From: Lingula anatina
Lineage: Eukaryota > Brachiopoda > Lingulata > Lingulida > Lingulidae
Assembly (NCBI RefSeq): GCF_001039355.2
Contig: NW_019775431.1
Coordinates: forward strand, 1-34,544
DNA length: 34,544 nt
Direction: 5' to 3'
Part shown: positions 1 through 9,850 of the stretch, one piece after another
How positions within the stretch are numbered: position 1 is the stretch's first letter
Layout of the letters: each line of letters opens with the position of its first letter
The notes under the pieces: model-generated
What the model was told of the DNA's origin: nothing
The model's database searches: none
Seen by the model: the letters and a program-made list of their open reading frames with translations, nothing else
Program-made: the position numbers and the translations under genes

Positions 1-699
1 ATTACGTTTTGCTACGATCTATGGCGTCATAATATCATAACGCAACGTCATGGCAGCATTCCCGCTAAATAGGCACGTGACTGTTTTGTATTTTTCAATT
101 TTTCGACAGTGAAACGAGTAAAACTGAGAGGATAATACACTTAGACTTAGTGAAGAAAAGAAGGAGGATTAACGCTTGCTTTTGTCTGTCCTTTGTTCCT
201 TTACTTGCTATTTTAAGTTTAATTAATTATTTCATAAATATAATTAATTGCATCGTTAATTTAAAGATTTTATCATTAATATATCTATTTGTAATCAATA
301 TATTTAAATTAAATTCTAATCGTTTCGCCCAGGTCTTAAATAAATAAATAAAAAATAATAATGATGCTTTTTCGGGGGAGGAGGGAGCAGGATCGGTGAA
401 ATCTAACCCCCCTCTAGAAAATCCTGGATCCGTCCCTGATAATAACAATGCACCAATCAACCTTTACCATTCCTCAATACAATGTTTCATTGATAATGCT
501 GATCCATCTGAAGAATTTGTCCCTCCGGAAAAATCAGCCATTTACATCTTTCATCGTTTTGAAAAGTACGGCTAGAAAAACTAAACGTTTGGTTAAAGTA
601 TTTGTCAAATCTTAAGTCAATTCGTTATGCTGTGTTGAATTAATTGGATGCTTGATTCAATATAACCAAAACAAATTGTTTTCGGAGGGGAGGAAAGCG
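1..699. other. Upstream intergenic region, no gene seen
   Basis: This is AT-rich sequence with only short open frames of no recognisable family. A partial copy of a dispersed repeat ends with a G/C-rich TCCTGGATCCGTCCCTG near 421-438, a motif shared in reverse with the element starting at 13680. No coding exon could be supported here. Confidence 0.4.
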
Positions 700-845
700 C
701 TAAGTGAGTGAGAAGGGAAGTGACGTTTTTGTGACCTATATAGCTCCCATGCTTTCCAGGAAAACGCGTGTTGGTCGATTTCTACTTGTGTAGTTTATGA
801 AACCAGTGATGTGATTACGGCGATTGTTCGTGGATAGTGCTAAAG
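700..845 (+). other. Possible 5' noncoding first exon of the HMG-CW gene
   Basis: A strong donor (AAAG followed by GTGAGA) ends at 845, and a TATA-like CCTATATAGC lies near 735-745. No long open frame is present. Because the first certain coding exon (2287) begins with an acceptor rather than a start codon, upstream exons must exist; this is the best candidate for a leader exon. A second donor-like GTAAGA at 886 follows a short ATG reading frame and could be an alternative. This is inference from splice-site consensus only; a transcript would decide. Confidence 0.25.
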
Positions 846-1119
846 GTGAGACTTTCATGTGTGAAAATGCCAAGAAAAACCAATTGTAAGATATATTGTT
901 AAAACTTGTGTTAATGTAGTTGCACAACTTTTTTTCATTAAAATCAATTCTACTTGCTTACAAACCGCTGATTTAATTAATAATTAAAATTACGAAAGTT
1001 ATGTTTTATTTGGAATGGGCCAAATACATCGATTTATATTTTGCGTATATTTAGTTAGATATACAGTATCTAATTGCACACTGCATATGGTTTTTAGTAA
1101 GCTTTGATAATAACAGAAA

Positions 1120-1203
1120 ATGACTGAAAACTTCATGGTGAAAGAGCCGAGGCAGGGAAATCAGAAATGGAAAAAAGAATCTCCGCCTATGCTGGCTTTA
1201 AAC
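1120..1203 (+). CDS. Candidate start-codon exon of the HMG-CW gene
   Basis: An ATG at 1120 just after an acceptor-like AACAG (ending 1116) opens 28 codons beginning MTENFMVKEPRQGNQKWKKE, followed by a donor-like GTACAT at 1204. The exon would end in phase 0, which is what the next certain exon at 2287 needs. The frame otherwise stops at 1222-1224. The polypyrimidine tract is weak, so this is a phase-consistent guess rather than a demonstrated start. Confidence 0.3.
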
Positions 1204-2286
1204 GTACATATAGTGCATACGTAAAATTTAAAGAAGATTACAGTTAAACATTTTAAAAAGAAAATATGCCATTGATCTCTCCACATTTTTGTAGTTGCAT
1301 AGTACAGGTACCATATTATGACTATTCCAAACTACAGGGTATTTGCAAGTCGTACATGTATTTTGGCTCAAACATATTTAAGTTTTGCACTTTGAGAAAT
1401 ATGTTGCAAGATTTATAGTTTTGTAAATTAACCAGAACATACACGGGGGAACAATGAATTTATTTTGTTAAGATTGGAAACCACACGATGACCAACCAAC
1501 TCTAGACTGGCACTGAAAATTATGAGCACACTGAAAGAAGGAGCACAGACCAGAGAGAATGTTAATCCATTACCAGACAATTTAGATGAATTTGTTTAAT
1601 TTATAAATAAGGTCTTTTTTTTTCAAATTTTTTTGAAAGTGACAGAAAGCCTATGTATCAGCCAGAATAAAAAGGGAATGAAATGTTCATTGCTACAGTT
1701 GAGACAAGGTGCAGTGCGTTTTGGAACAGCCAACTGCATTGGGATAACAGATCAGATTAACTGAAACTAGTTCTTGACAAACAAATTCTTTGTATTCAGG
1801 GATGAGGTGGTCCCAAAAAGAAAAAAAAAATAATAATTATAATTTAGTTTGTATTAAAATGTGTATTAAAACAAGTTGTCAGCAAAAGTAGTCCCTGCTC
1901 TTTGTGTCCTGATGGAGAGAGTGCCAGGTTTACTGGAAATTATTGATTGCATGTTTAGCCTTATATGTGTAAAAAAAAAAAAAAAAAAAAACTAAAGGAG
2001 ATTTAGACTTTATGTAACATCGACTCAGATACTTTGGGGGTTGAAAAATTGGCTCAAGCAATGCATAGGTCTGTCAGTATTCATAAAATTTCAACTTTAC
2101 CAATTGAAAGAAAAAAAAGAAAGAAAGAAAAACCCCATTTCTGTGAAACAACATTTTATTAGTTTAGGATAAAATCCCGTTATACATTTTTTTTGGTGAG
2201 GGGTAACATTGAGTCTACAGGTATTGCAGTGCAGTTCGAAAGCTTTAATATATTTAATCTGTCTTATTTCTTTAACTATTCATCAG

Positions 2287-2791
2287 TCCTTAAAGTGTGT
2301 TGAAGATAAGAAAGTGGCCACTGCGACCTCACAATCTTTATCTCACAATTCACCAGGCTTAAGCAGCATAGATTTAAAACCAGATCCTAGTGCGTCAGTG
2401 ATGCCACAAGAGGACAGGACATCTGGGGCACCACCAGTGGGCAGCACACCCAGTAAACCACCAGAGGGCAGCACACCAAATATGCCACCAGAGGGCAGCA
2501 CACCCAGTATACCACCAGAGGACAGCACACCCATTAAACCACCAGTGGGCAGTACACCCAAGGTACAACCAGAGGGCAACACTCCCAAAGTACCACCAGA
2601 GGGCAGCACACCCAATAAACAACCAGAGGGCAGCACACCAAGTATACCACCAGAGGGCAGCACACCAAGTATACCACAGGAGGGGGAAAGTGAAGGAGAA
2701 CAATTACAAGAACAGCAACAAGTCCATCCAAAATCCCATGCTGATGGCAGTTTGCCAGATGATATGGACAATACTGTGAAAAATGCTGAAG
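2287..2791 (+). CDS. HMG-CW gene exon: proline-rich repeat region
   Basis: The acceptor at 2286 has a clear pyrimidine tract. The exon reads SLKCVEDKKVATATSQ, then nine 9-residue repeats of the form PPEGSTPSI, then a Glu/Gln-rich segment, and ends in phase 1 at GAAG followed by GTTCAT, a weak donor. Joining the last G to the CT at 3050 restores an Ala codon. The region is low complexity and probably disordered. The frame stays open as far back as 2209 without an ATG, which supports an internal exon. Confidence 0.7.
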
Positions 2792-5700
2792 GTTCATTTT
2801 TTTTATTAGTAATAACACACCCATTTTCAAATCGTTCCCACTTCTCTTTCACACAAACCACAATTTGTTAAGTTATTTAGATATTTTATTTGATTGAAAT
2901 ATAAAACATGCATACACAATTAGAAGTTGTTATCCACAAATAAGGAGTTGTCCTTTTTTATCATTTAAGATGGGAAGTTGTATTTTTCAAAAGATGAATT
3001 ATGTTTATTTGTATTTCATATAGTAATAATAAATAAACCTTTTTTATAGCTGATGCTAACCTGGTTCCTCCAAAGCGCCCAAAAAATGGATTCATTCGTT
3101 TCTCCATCCAATATCGCAGAGAGATTGCCAGACGACATCCCAAACTTGACAATCGCGAAATATCCAGGATGTTAGGTTCAAAATGGAGGAAGATGACCAA
3201 AGAAGATAAAAAGCCATATGAGTAAGTATAGTGTTTACTACACACATTTTTATATTGTCATTTGCAGTACAGACTTCCTTAAAGTAGGATTTTTTCAATC
3301 TAATTTGGGAAAAGTTTTTTGAGATGAAGTAATTCCCACGCAAAAATGCAGTAGTATCCAAGTAGCAAAAAAGCATTAATGCAGTAGTGGTGTGGAGCAT
3401 ATTTGCAGTAGAAATGCAGCATAGCCTACTGCAATTCTACAACAAAAAGTACATAGGTTTGCACAGAGAGGAGCATTAATGCAGTAGATTAGCAGCATGA
3501 TAGAAGCATGTTTCAAATATGCTAATTAGCTTCCAAATCGAAGCAGATTTGAATCATGTTTGCAGTATGATTGCAGTAGTCTATTGCGGTTTGCAGTATG
3601 ATATTGCGTTTTCTTGCGGGATAAGATAACTCCTCATCCTAATTCTGCTTGAAAAGATTGATCAATAAATAAATAAGTTAATTTCAATCATAAGTTGTTG
3701 AAGATCAAACACAACCAACAGACATGTATGGAAGTAAAGAAGTTGTCTATGACTGGGTTCCCATGCCTAGATCAATCTTACAGGATCGATCCATCTCCCA
3801 GGGGTTTCTCGTTAAATTGCTTTCAGCTTAAGCGGCTTAGATGGCTGGGCATGCCTACTGAAACTGCTAAACGATAATTAATTGCCCCTTAGCAGCTTCA
3901 GTAGGCGTGACAGATAGTTAAGCCACTTAAGTTGATTGATTTATCATTCAGAGTTGCATTCTTGGAGGAATTAAAGGAAACCAAGCAGAAGTACCCCAGT
4001 TGGTCATATGGACCCCCAAGACAGCGAGCAGATTCTGTCGCTGACCCCATGCCTTGTAGACTAAGGCCTAAGAGGACACTGAAGGTATTTTGGGTTTCAG
4101 TGGAAATGATTAATAATTTTGCTTTTCTTCCTTTTTATTTTATGTGTCAAGCCTGGGTTCAGATCTATATGTGCATGTGTCAGGATCACAACATGATTAA
4201 TGATACCAGAAGAAGTACTCTAAAAATTTGTTGTTTTTGGTTTCTCATAACTGATTCATTTCAATTTGCAACTGCCCCAATGTGTAAAATTTTAATTGGT
4301 TTGAAAATTGCAAATGAGGCAGTTTGCATTACTCCCATGACTGGTCCATAAAAGATAGTAATTCTTTTCTTCTTATTTGAACCACAGCTTTCAGAACTGA
4401 CTAGAAATTTCAAAAGTAAATGACAAACGCATCTGACCCATAAAAGAAAAATAGCTTGTATTGAAATTAAGGATCTTAGCCCTAGACACTGATTTTTTTT
4501 TTTTTTTTGCTTTTTCTTTTCTTTTTTAAATTTCAATTCAAATTACAGCTTCCACCACTGACAAGAAGTTACACAAGAAAAAAGAAAATAACAAAACCCT
4601 CAGACTCTCCCCCAAGCAAGAGTACCTGGGTGCAGTGTGACAGGTGCTCGAAATGGCGATGTCTACCAGTCACAGTTGATTTACAGAAACTTCCACATAT
4701 ATGGTATGTGTAACACTATAGAGTAATTCTTATTAGCATGTTTAATGATGGGTTCACTTCATTTTCATTTTTAAGGTCATTAAAATACATAAATTTTGGC
4801 AGATCTGGTCAGGTTGAGGGGGGGGGGGTGAGGGGCAATGCACAATGATGAAAAATTAACAGAATTAATATAAAAAATATTAAACAATAGATGAAGATAG
4901 TTTTACTATAAAATGTAGACCTTAAGTTGAAAATGTTGAGTTTTGTCTCTTCTGCTTGTGACATACTTGTAGTTAAATTATTTTGGGAAGAAGAAGGGAA
5001 GAGGGAGGTACCAGTACTGTCAGAATTGGGTGCGGGGGAATGTGCAAGCTGCATTACAATAATAAACATTAAATAGTAATATTAAATAGCATTGGACATT
5101 AAAACCAGTATATTTATGATGTATTTTAGGTTCTGTGAGTACAATCCTGACATTAAGTTCAACGGTTGTTATGTCCCAGAGGAGTCACTAAGAGAAGGAA
5201 GTTCCAGACCTAGTCCGAAGAAATTACACAGTCAGGATTCTCCAGAAAATCTGCTCCTACATTCTCCAGAGAATGGGAGCAAAGGTGTAGTGGTATCTGA
5301 AAATGTACTGCACAGTAGTTTACCAGTATCAGTACAAAATATCCAAAAGGTCACATCTCAAGAAAATCTGCACACTGAAAAATTTGAACGAAATCTACAG
5401 AATGGTGTGGCAGTTGAAAATGTGTGGAAAGGGACCACTGCAATAAATCTGCAAAGTGACATTGCATCAAATGTCACAAAAAATGGAATGCACACCAAAT
5501 CTCCACAAAATGTAAATTGCACGGCTGATGCTTTTACTGGAATTTTAACAGGCCATGACCAGGTGCTCAGTAACCACCCCTTTTTAAGTCATTCATCAGT
5601 AAAAGAGGAAAGAGTAGCTTCCCGCGGAGGTCACTTTAGAAGAAATAATTTGCCAGTACACAAAAATCATGGTATTTCACTTCAACCCTCACCCTGCAAC

Positions 5701-6156
5701 CCTACTGAACCTCACACAGTAAATCTGCTGCATGTAAGTAGGCCTACACAAGAACTCGTGCACAGTGGCACCTCACAGAGAAATCTGCACAATAATAGGA
5801 ACTTGCACAATGGCAGTTTTATCGGAAACTTGCACAATGGTACCTCTAATGGGACCTTGTACAATGGCGCTTCTTCAGAAACTGGTCTACACAAGGAATC
5901 TTCAGTAGAGGCCATTCCAGATGGAAGCCCACTGCCAAATGGCCAGGAACAGTCCCAGGTTCATTCAGCATGCGATGCGTCGGACAGTGGAGCTATTGGT
6001 GTAGAGGATGGCCTGTCTTATTGTGGTGAAGAACTATATGATTGGCTCTGGGTTGTAAACACCAATCACTCGGACAGTGAGGACTTTGTAGATGTAGATG
6101 GAATACAGCCTAGTGTTTTGGAGATTGAGTTACCTTTTGATGCTGAAATGATGTAG
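2287..6156 (+). CDS. HMG-box plus CW-type zinc-finger nuclear protein, five exons
   Basis: The model joins exons 2287-2791, 3050-3221, 3952-4084, 4549-4703 and 5130-6156. Intron phases are 1, 2, 0 and 2, and the total of 1992 nt is an exact 664 codons including the stop. Domain order is a Pro-rich repeat, one HMG box split by an intron, a basic linker, one CW zinc finger also split by an intron, then a long tail rich in Asn, His and Ser. HMG boxes of the SOX/TCF class bind and bend DNA in the minor groove; CW fingers read the histone H3 tail, often methylated Lys4. A nuclear chromatin or transcription role is therefore inferred. The 5' end is incomplete, because 2287 follows an acceptor with a good pyrimidine tract. 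I do not recognise a named orthologue. Family assignment is firm; the pairing of domains in one protein rests on the splice model. Confidence 0.85.
2431..2673 (+). repeat. Coding 27-bp minisatellite, nine copies
   Basis: Nine 27-bp units encode variants of PPEGSTPSI with substitutions such as GST to GNT, E to V and P to Q. The unit length is a multiple of three, so gain or loss of copies keeps the frame. The Cys-free Pro/Ser/Thr composition suggests a disordered spacer between the N terminus and the HMG box. Confidence 0.9.
3050..3221 (+). CDS. HMG-CW gene exon: HMG box, helices 1 to 3
   Basis: The exon encodes most of an HMG box: PPKRPKNGFIRFS, then YRREIARRHPKL, NREISRMLGSKW and the KKPYE that starts the last helix. 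The RPxNxF start, the conserved Trp of LGSKW and the spacing match SOX/TCF/MATA-type boxes rather than HMGB-type boxes. Acceptor TTTATAG and donor GTAAGT are good; the exon is phase 1 to phase 2. Confidence 0.9.
3335..3620. mobile_element. MITE-like element (CCCGCA ends), copy 1
   Basis: The element lies in an intron of the HMG-CW gene. Its ends are inverted: CCCACGCAAAAATGCAGTAG on the left and GCGTTTTCTTGCGGG on the right. The interior is rich in GCAGTAG and GCAGTATG motifs and matches the copy at 17605-17888 almost throughout. It has no coding capacity, so it would be non-autonomous. Flanking target duplication is not clear in this copy. Confidence 0.75.
3757..3935. mobile_element. Truncated inverted-repeat element, family M1
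   Basis: The left end (TTCCCATGCCTAGATC, GGATCGATCCATCTCC, AGGGGTTTCTCG) matches the left arm at 9790-9850. The inner stem GCCTACTGAAACTGCTAA pairs with TTAGCAGCTTCAGTAGGC. The right terminal arm seen in other copies is missing; the element stops at CACTTAAG about 15-20 nt before the splice acceptor at 3951. It is non-coding. Confidence 0.7.
3952..4084 (+). CDS. HMG-CW gene exon: end of HMG box and linker
   Basis: Joined to the previous exon in phase 2 it reads KKPYE then VAFLEELKETKQKYPSWSYG. By residue count this aligns without a gap to the last helix and tail of SOX boxes (KRPF, 16 residues, HPDYKYRP type). It continues into a basic PRQRAD and LRPKRTLK linker and ends in phase 0 at AAG before GTATTT. 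A truncated inverted-repeat element lies directly before the acceptor. Confidence 0.8.
4549..4703 (+). CDS. HMG-CW gene exon: first half of the CW zinc finger
   Basis: The acceptor is AATTACAG with a T-rich tract, phase 0. The exon reads a Lys-rich start (TRKKK) and then STWVQCDRCSKWRCLP, the hallmark start of CW domains, with two of the four zinc Cys and the first two conserved Trp. The donor ATATG followed by GTATGT splits the third Trp codon in phase 2. Confidence 0.88.
5130..6156 (+). CDS. HMG-CW gene last exon: rest of the CW finger and C-terminal tail
   Basis: The acceptor TTTTAGG restores Trp and continues FCEYNPDIKFNGCYVPEES, giving the third and fourth zinc Cys and the VPEE ending typical of CW domains. 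About 320 residues of low-similarity tail follow, rich in Asn, Ser and His with recurring LHNG units near 5785-5870, and a final acidic stretch (SDSEDFVDVDG). The stop is TAG at 6154-6156. No other domain was recognised in the tail. Confidence 0.85.
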
Positions 6157-6189
6157 ACATTTGAAGTTTTTAGGGTCAGGTTAATAACA

Positions 6190-6357
6190 GGAGCGGATTC
6201 AGAGATATTTTCTGACAGTCTTCCAAATTATCTTTGTTGCTCTGTTCTTCATTTTTGACCGTCTTCCGACTGAAAAAATAAGATACCCGTCAATGTAAAC
6301 TTGAAAATCTGACTGTCTTCCGGAAGACCCAGAAGATGCCCTGAATCCGCCCCTGAA
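6190..6357. repeat. Inverted-repeat element just after the HMG-CW stop codon
   Basis: The ends GGAGCGGATTCAG and CTGAATCCGCCCCTG form an inverted pair, with inner GACAGTCTTCC and GACTGTCTTCCGG motifs. It starts 34 nt after the stop, so it is probably part of the 3' untranslated region. Related ends occur near 421-438 and 13680. Polyadenylation is unresolved; ATTAAA occurs near 6610 and again near 7240 and 7332. Confidence 0.6.
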
Positions 6358-7425
6358 TAAGAGCGATATTTTACATGTTTAATATCTGCTTTGAACATGA
6401 TTATTACTTGGAATTGTATAAGGGTTGAATCTATTTTTTGATCAGAAGTTTTTGTTTGTTTGTTTTTTTTTCTCATAAAATAGAATAAGATTGCGGATTT
6501 ATGGCATTTGTAATGCATGATCTTGTAATAGGTTTGATTGTAATCATTTATAAATGTATGCATAGTTATTGAGCAGTCATACATATTAATTGCATGTACT
6601 TATTCAAAAGATTAAAAAGTAATTTTTAATTTATGATTTGTCAGACCATGATGTTGTGGAGTTGACATTTAATTAATGATTTTAATTAACATAATGATCA
6701 TAGTTCATTTCATTGATTCATTGCATTTAAAATGTTACAAGAAAATAACTGTTTGGCAGGTTGATAAAGATATACGATTCCTGATCTAGAAAATATCCAA
6801 TTAGTGCTTTGCATTACTTGTTACCATTGGTTTGACAACTGGTCATTTCATTGTAATACCTGCTGAAGAACAAGGACATTTCACAAGAGTACTTTTAAAT
6901 TTTAAATTTAATGCAATTGGAAAGAAGAGCAACTTATTCCAATTAAATAACAGCATGTAATTTGTGATTTATAACATTTTTTTCTGGTTTCATATGGTTG
7001 CCTTTAAATAAGGTTGGTACATGTACATGTTCATGTAGCAAATGCACTGAGAACATAATTTTATTCTACATAGGTTCTGACTTCCACTGATTTTTTAGTT
7101 AGAAGTACCAACTACATGTTTAATATCTGACCAAGTGTCAAATTGTGTTGAATGAAAGATACTTTTTACATTTATTATAATAATTTATTTGATTTTAAAC
7201 AAAACAATTTTTGCCAATTTTGCATATTATGTCTGATTAAACAATGATGATTTTACAGTTTGTCTGAAAATTTGTGATCATGGTTTTGCTTTATATTTAA
7301 AATTTACTTGTTTCATTTTAATTTAAAAAAAATTAAACAACATTGAAAGGTGTGCCGAAGTTTTATTTTTCACTCTGATAAAAGACAGATTTGAAATATA
7401 GTTCCGTCTTTTCATCAATTATGCA

Positions 7426-7593
7426 GGCCTGTAGCTAAGGGGGGTTTGGGGGGGGTTCGAAAAAAAACCTCCCTGCAGGGAAAAGGTCCTCTCTGGGTGA
7501 AATTTAATTAAGGTACATGAAAGTTTCATTGTAAAAGGTCCACTTTTTCAGAAAAAGAACCTCCCTTTTGAAATTTCTGGCTGCGGGCCTGAT
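7426..7593. repeat. Dispersed inverted-ended repeat, family R3, copy 1
   Basis: The start CAGGCCTGTAGC and the end GGCTGCGGGCCTG are inverted relatives. The interior carries AAAAGGTCCTCTCTGGGT and a GTTTCATTGTAAAAGGTCCA block that recurs at 14520-14668 and 31074-31243. The element is non-coding and G-rich near its left end. Confidence 0.7.
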
Positions 7594-7627
7594 TATGTGT
7601 GCCAATTATTGCAATGTAAACAATATT

Positions 7628-7739
7628 TTAAGGTGGAGCTGTAATGTGGCTGCAGTTGAGTACTTCACAACATTCTCCAGGTTTGGGAGGATCTAGTTTA
7701 CATCCAGGTGGTATTCCGACCTCTGTCCAATCTGTGCAC
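7628..7739 (-). CDS. Orphan VWC last exon (gene C fragment)
   Basis: On the minus strand, after an acceptor TTAACAG, the frame reads CTDWTEVGIPPGCKLD, PPKPGECCEVLNCS and ends in TAA. This matches the last exon of gene A (14138-14249) in length (112 nt), phase 2 start and Cys spacing, including the CC-x4-C signature of von Willebrand factor type C domains. The matching first half of the VWC domain was not found nearby. It may be the live 3' end of a gene whose other exons have diverged, or a remnant. Confidence 0.6.
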
Positions 7740-9462
7740 CTGTTAATTAGAAAGAAATATAGTACCACAGTTATATTTATTAATTAAGTGCTTTACAACT
7801 CTCCCCAAGTTAAGGAAGGTCTACCACAATAGCAGGTTTTTTTTAAATTCTTGCTTCTCATTTCCCTGATGAACCAAGGCAGAAACTTTTTTTTATTCTT
7901 TATTCCTGCAATAATAAACTACATGAGTCATCATAGTTTCCACCTTCATCTAATCAGCGGTACCAATTGTCTTTGGTTGACAAAGTTTTCCCAAAAATTT
8001 AGCCTTACTGATGAACAGAGCTCTTCAGTTATTTATTTATTATTTATTTATTTATTTATTTTCAACATGCTTGTATTTTGATTTACGTGCAATGTAGCTA
8101 CCGGTATTATTTTTTATACGTGCATGTATGTTCTTTATTCATTTATTATTAGTCATGTAACAAACTACTTTCTGTTATTAAAATAATAAAACCCTTCCCG
8201 TAATAAAAACAAACCCACTGCACATCTCAAAAGATAGATTGGACAAGACAGCAAATAATGTGGAAAATCTGGTTATTTTAGGAAACGCACTGCGCCGCCG
8301 CAGGCAAAATCACAGACGGTGCACCATTGCATCAGGTGAGACAAACAAGTTTGCTGTGCTGAGATGTTCGAGCACCTCTATCACACGCCTAACGTCATCC
8401 CCCATGTAGGCCTATATCATGAAAATCGATTACCCTGTGTTTCAATTACTGAATTAAGTTTTAAAAGACCTGACTTAATTTGGGATCACGGCATTTGGGA
8501 TCCACACTTTTACATGAATAGTGGACGAGTCTTGCAGCATGCACTTTGGCGTTTTGCGTCTATTTGATTTAATTTCACGTATTTTGATGCCACACCCACC
8601 TTTTTGCGTCTCACATATGTACGGATGCGCGTCATTACACGCCTGGTCCCAAACAGTTCCGACACTATCTTGACGAATTAGTCCACAGGTGCTTCTTCTA
8701 GCTGTTGAAATAGACAGGGTTATGTTTTTTAAGAAATAAAAACAACTTTTTTAAAGGAAGCTAAATGCCAATATGCATGGGGAAAGTGACAGAAACATGT
8801 ATAAAAATATGAGAAGGTTTTGACACTATGAATCATTAAAATTTTTCTCAGTGGCTCGTCTTGGATGAAAAAGCGTACAATATGACTGATATTTAAACTC
8901 GCCCGAGAGAGAGAGAGAGAGAGATATTTACCAGCTAAACATTTCTTTTTCTTAAAAAGTACTCCTGTCCACAACTTGCTGGCGGTTTGTGACCTAAAAA
9001 AACGTATCTCCCTCACAAATGAGCTTGCATGAAAATGTACTAGCAGTTTAAGTAAAGACGCAACTCAATAAAATAAAATAAAATAAATGTGCACTTTTTA
9101 AAAAACCCTAAAAATATTTCTTGAAATAACATAACATAACTTAATCATCTGAACTTTGCTTTAATGCATACTTGCGACCCACGGTATGACTAAAAAATAG
9201 GTGGAAAATGACCGTGACATTCTTACAAGTCCGCGATAAACTAAGGTCGATAATAACTCAAAAATTTATTATTATCGAATTTAGCATATGCTATATAGGG
9301 AGCTATAAGATACCGGTGTGTTTGTCGAGAGCTTAGCGCATTATTATGAGCTATCTCCCAAGGAAGATAAAAACTGAGCCTGTTTTCTGACGCAAAACAA
9401 ATTACAGAGTATCTAATACATTAAAATGTTCAATATCTATCAAACATAGGATTGAGTGTTAC
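7740..9462. other. Between orphan gene C exons: no EGF exon found
   Basis: The EGF exon that sits between lectin and VWC exons in genes A and B is absent here. Seen instead are TTTA repeats near 8030-8060, a GA microsatellite at 8906-8925 and AAAT repeats near 9069-9088. A plus-strand stretch 8282-8335 is flanked by TTTTAG and GTGAGA and could be a 54-nt exon, but no family is recognised. Confidence 0.45.
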
Positions 9463-9733
9463 CTTACGACGCAATTCACATAATTAATCCCGTCGTTGGT
9501 TATGTACGCCTTTATTCGGTAGCCGACCCAGAATTCTGTCGCATTCACAGCCCTGAGAGCATCGTACAGAAACGTCTGTTCTTCACGACTGCCAATCTCG
9601 GCAAGATGGCCACCGAGTTTCTGACAGTCGGTTTCAACCATGAGCCAGTTGGCTGCCTTGCACGATATTTTATACCATGTTTTGGGTTGATCCTTCGGAA
9701 CACCAACCCATATATCAGAACAGGTATCGGCAG
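9463..9733 (-). CDS. Orphan C-type lectin domain exon (gene C fragment)
   Basis: The minus-strand frame runs from acceptor CTGCTTCAG to donor GTAACA. It reads TWYKISCKAANWLMVETDC, QKLGGHLAEIGSREEQ and EFWVGYR, which is the first half of a C-type lectin fold: W-x-A-x-x-C, GG-x-LA-x-I and WVG. It begins in phase 1 and ends in phase 2, exactly as the lectin exons of genes A and B do, so it is homologous in position as well as in fold. It is more canonical than those two. Its other lectin exons were not found between here and the VWC exon at 7628, so the gene is either broken or has unrecognised exons. Confidence 0.75.
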
Positions 9734-9850
9734 CTGAAGCAGAACGCAATAGGCAGTCTTATCGCTTTTTGCACACAATGTTAGGCACCATTCCCATACC
9801 TAGATCGATCCAGCAGGATCGATCCATCTCCGAGGGGTTTCTCGCTAAAG

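Noticed and set aside
2343-2861. 172-codon minus-strand frame over the Pro-rich exon
   Set aside because: It mirrors the 27-bp repeat; the plus frame joins by phase to the HMG-box exon and ends at a donor.
3932-4351. 139-codon frame reading past 4084
   Set aside because: The exon ends at the donor at 4085; the remainder is intron, since the CW exon at 4549 joins in phase 0.
8282-8335. 54-nt plus-strand exon between TTTTAG and GTGAGA
   Set aside because: Splice-like ends alone are weak evidence; no partner exon or family was recognised, so it is only mentioned and not called.
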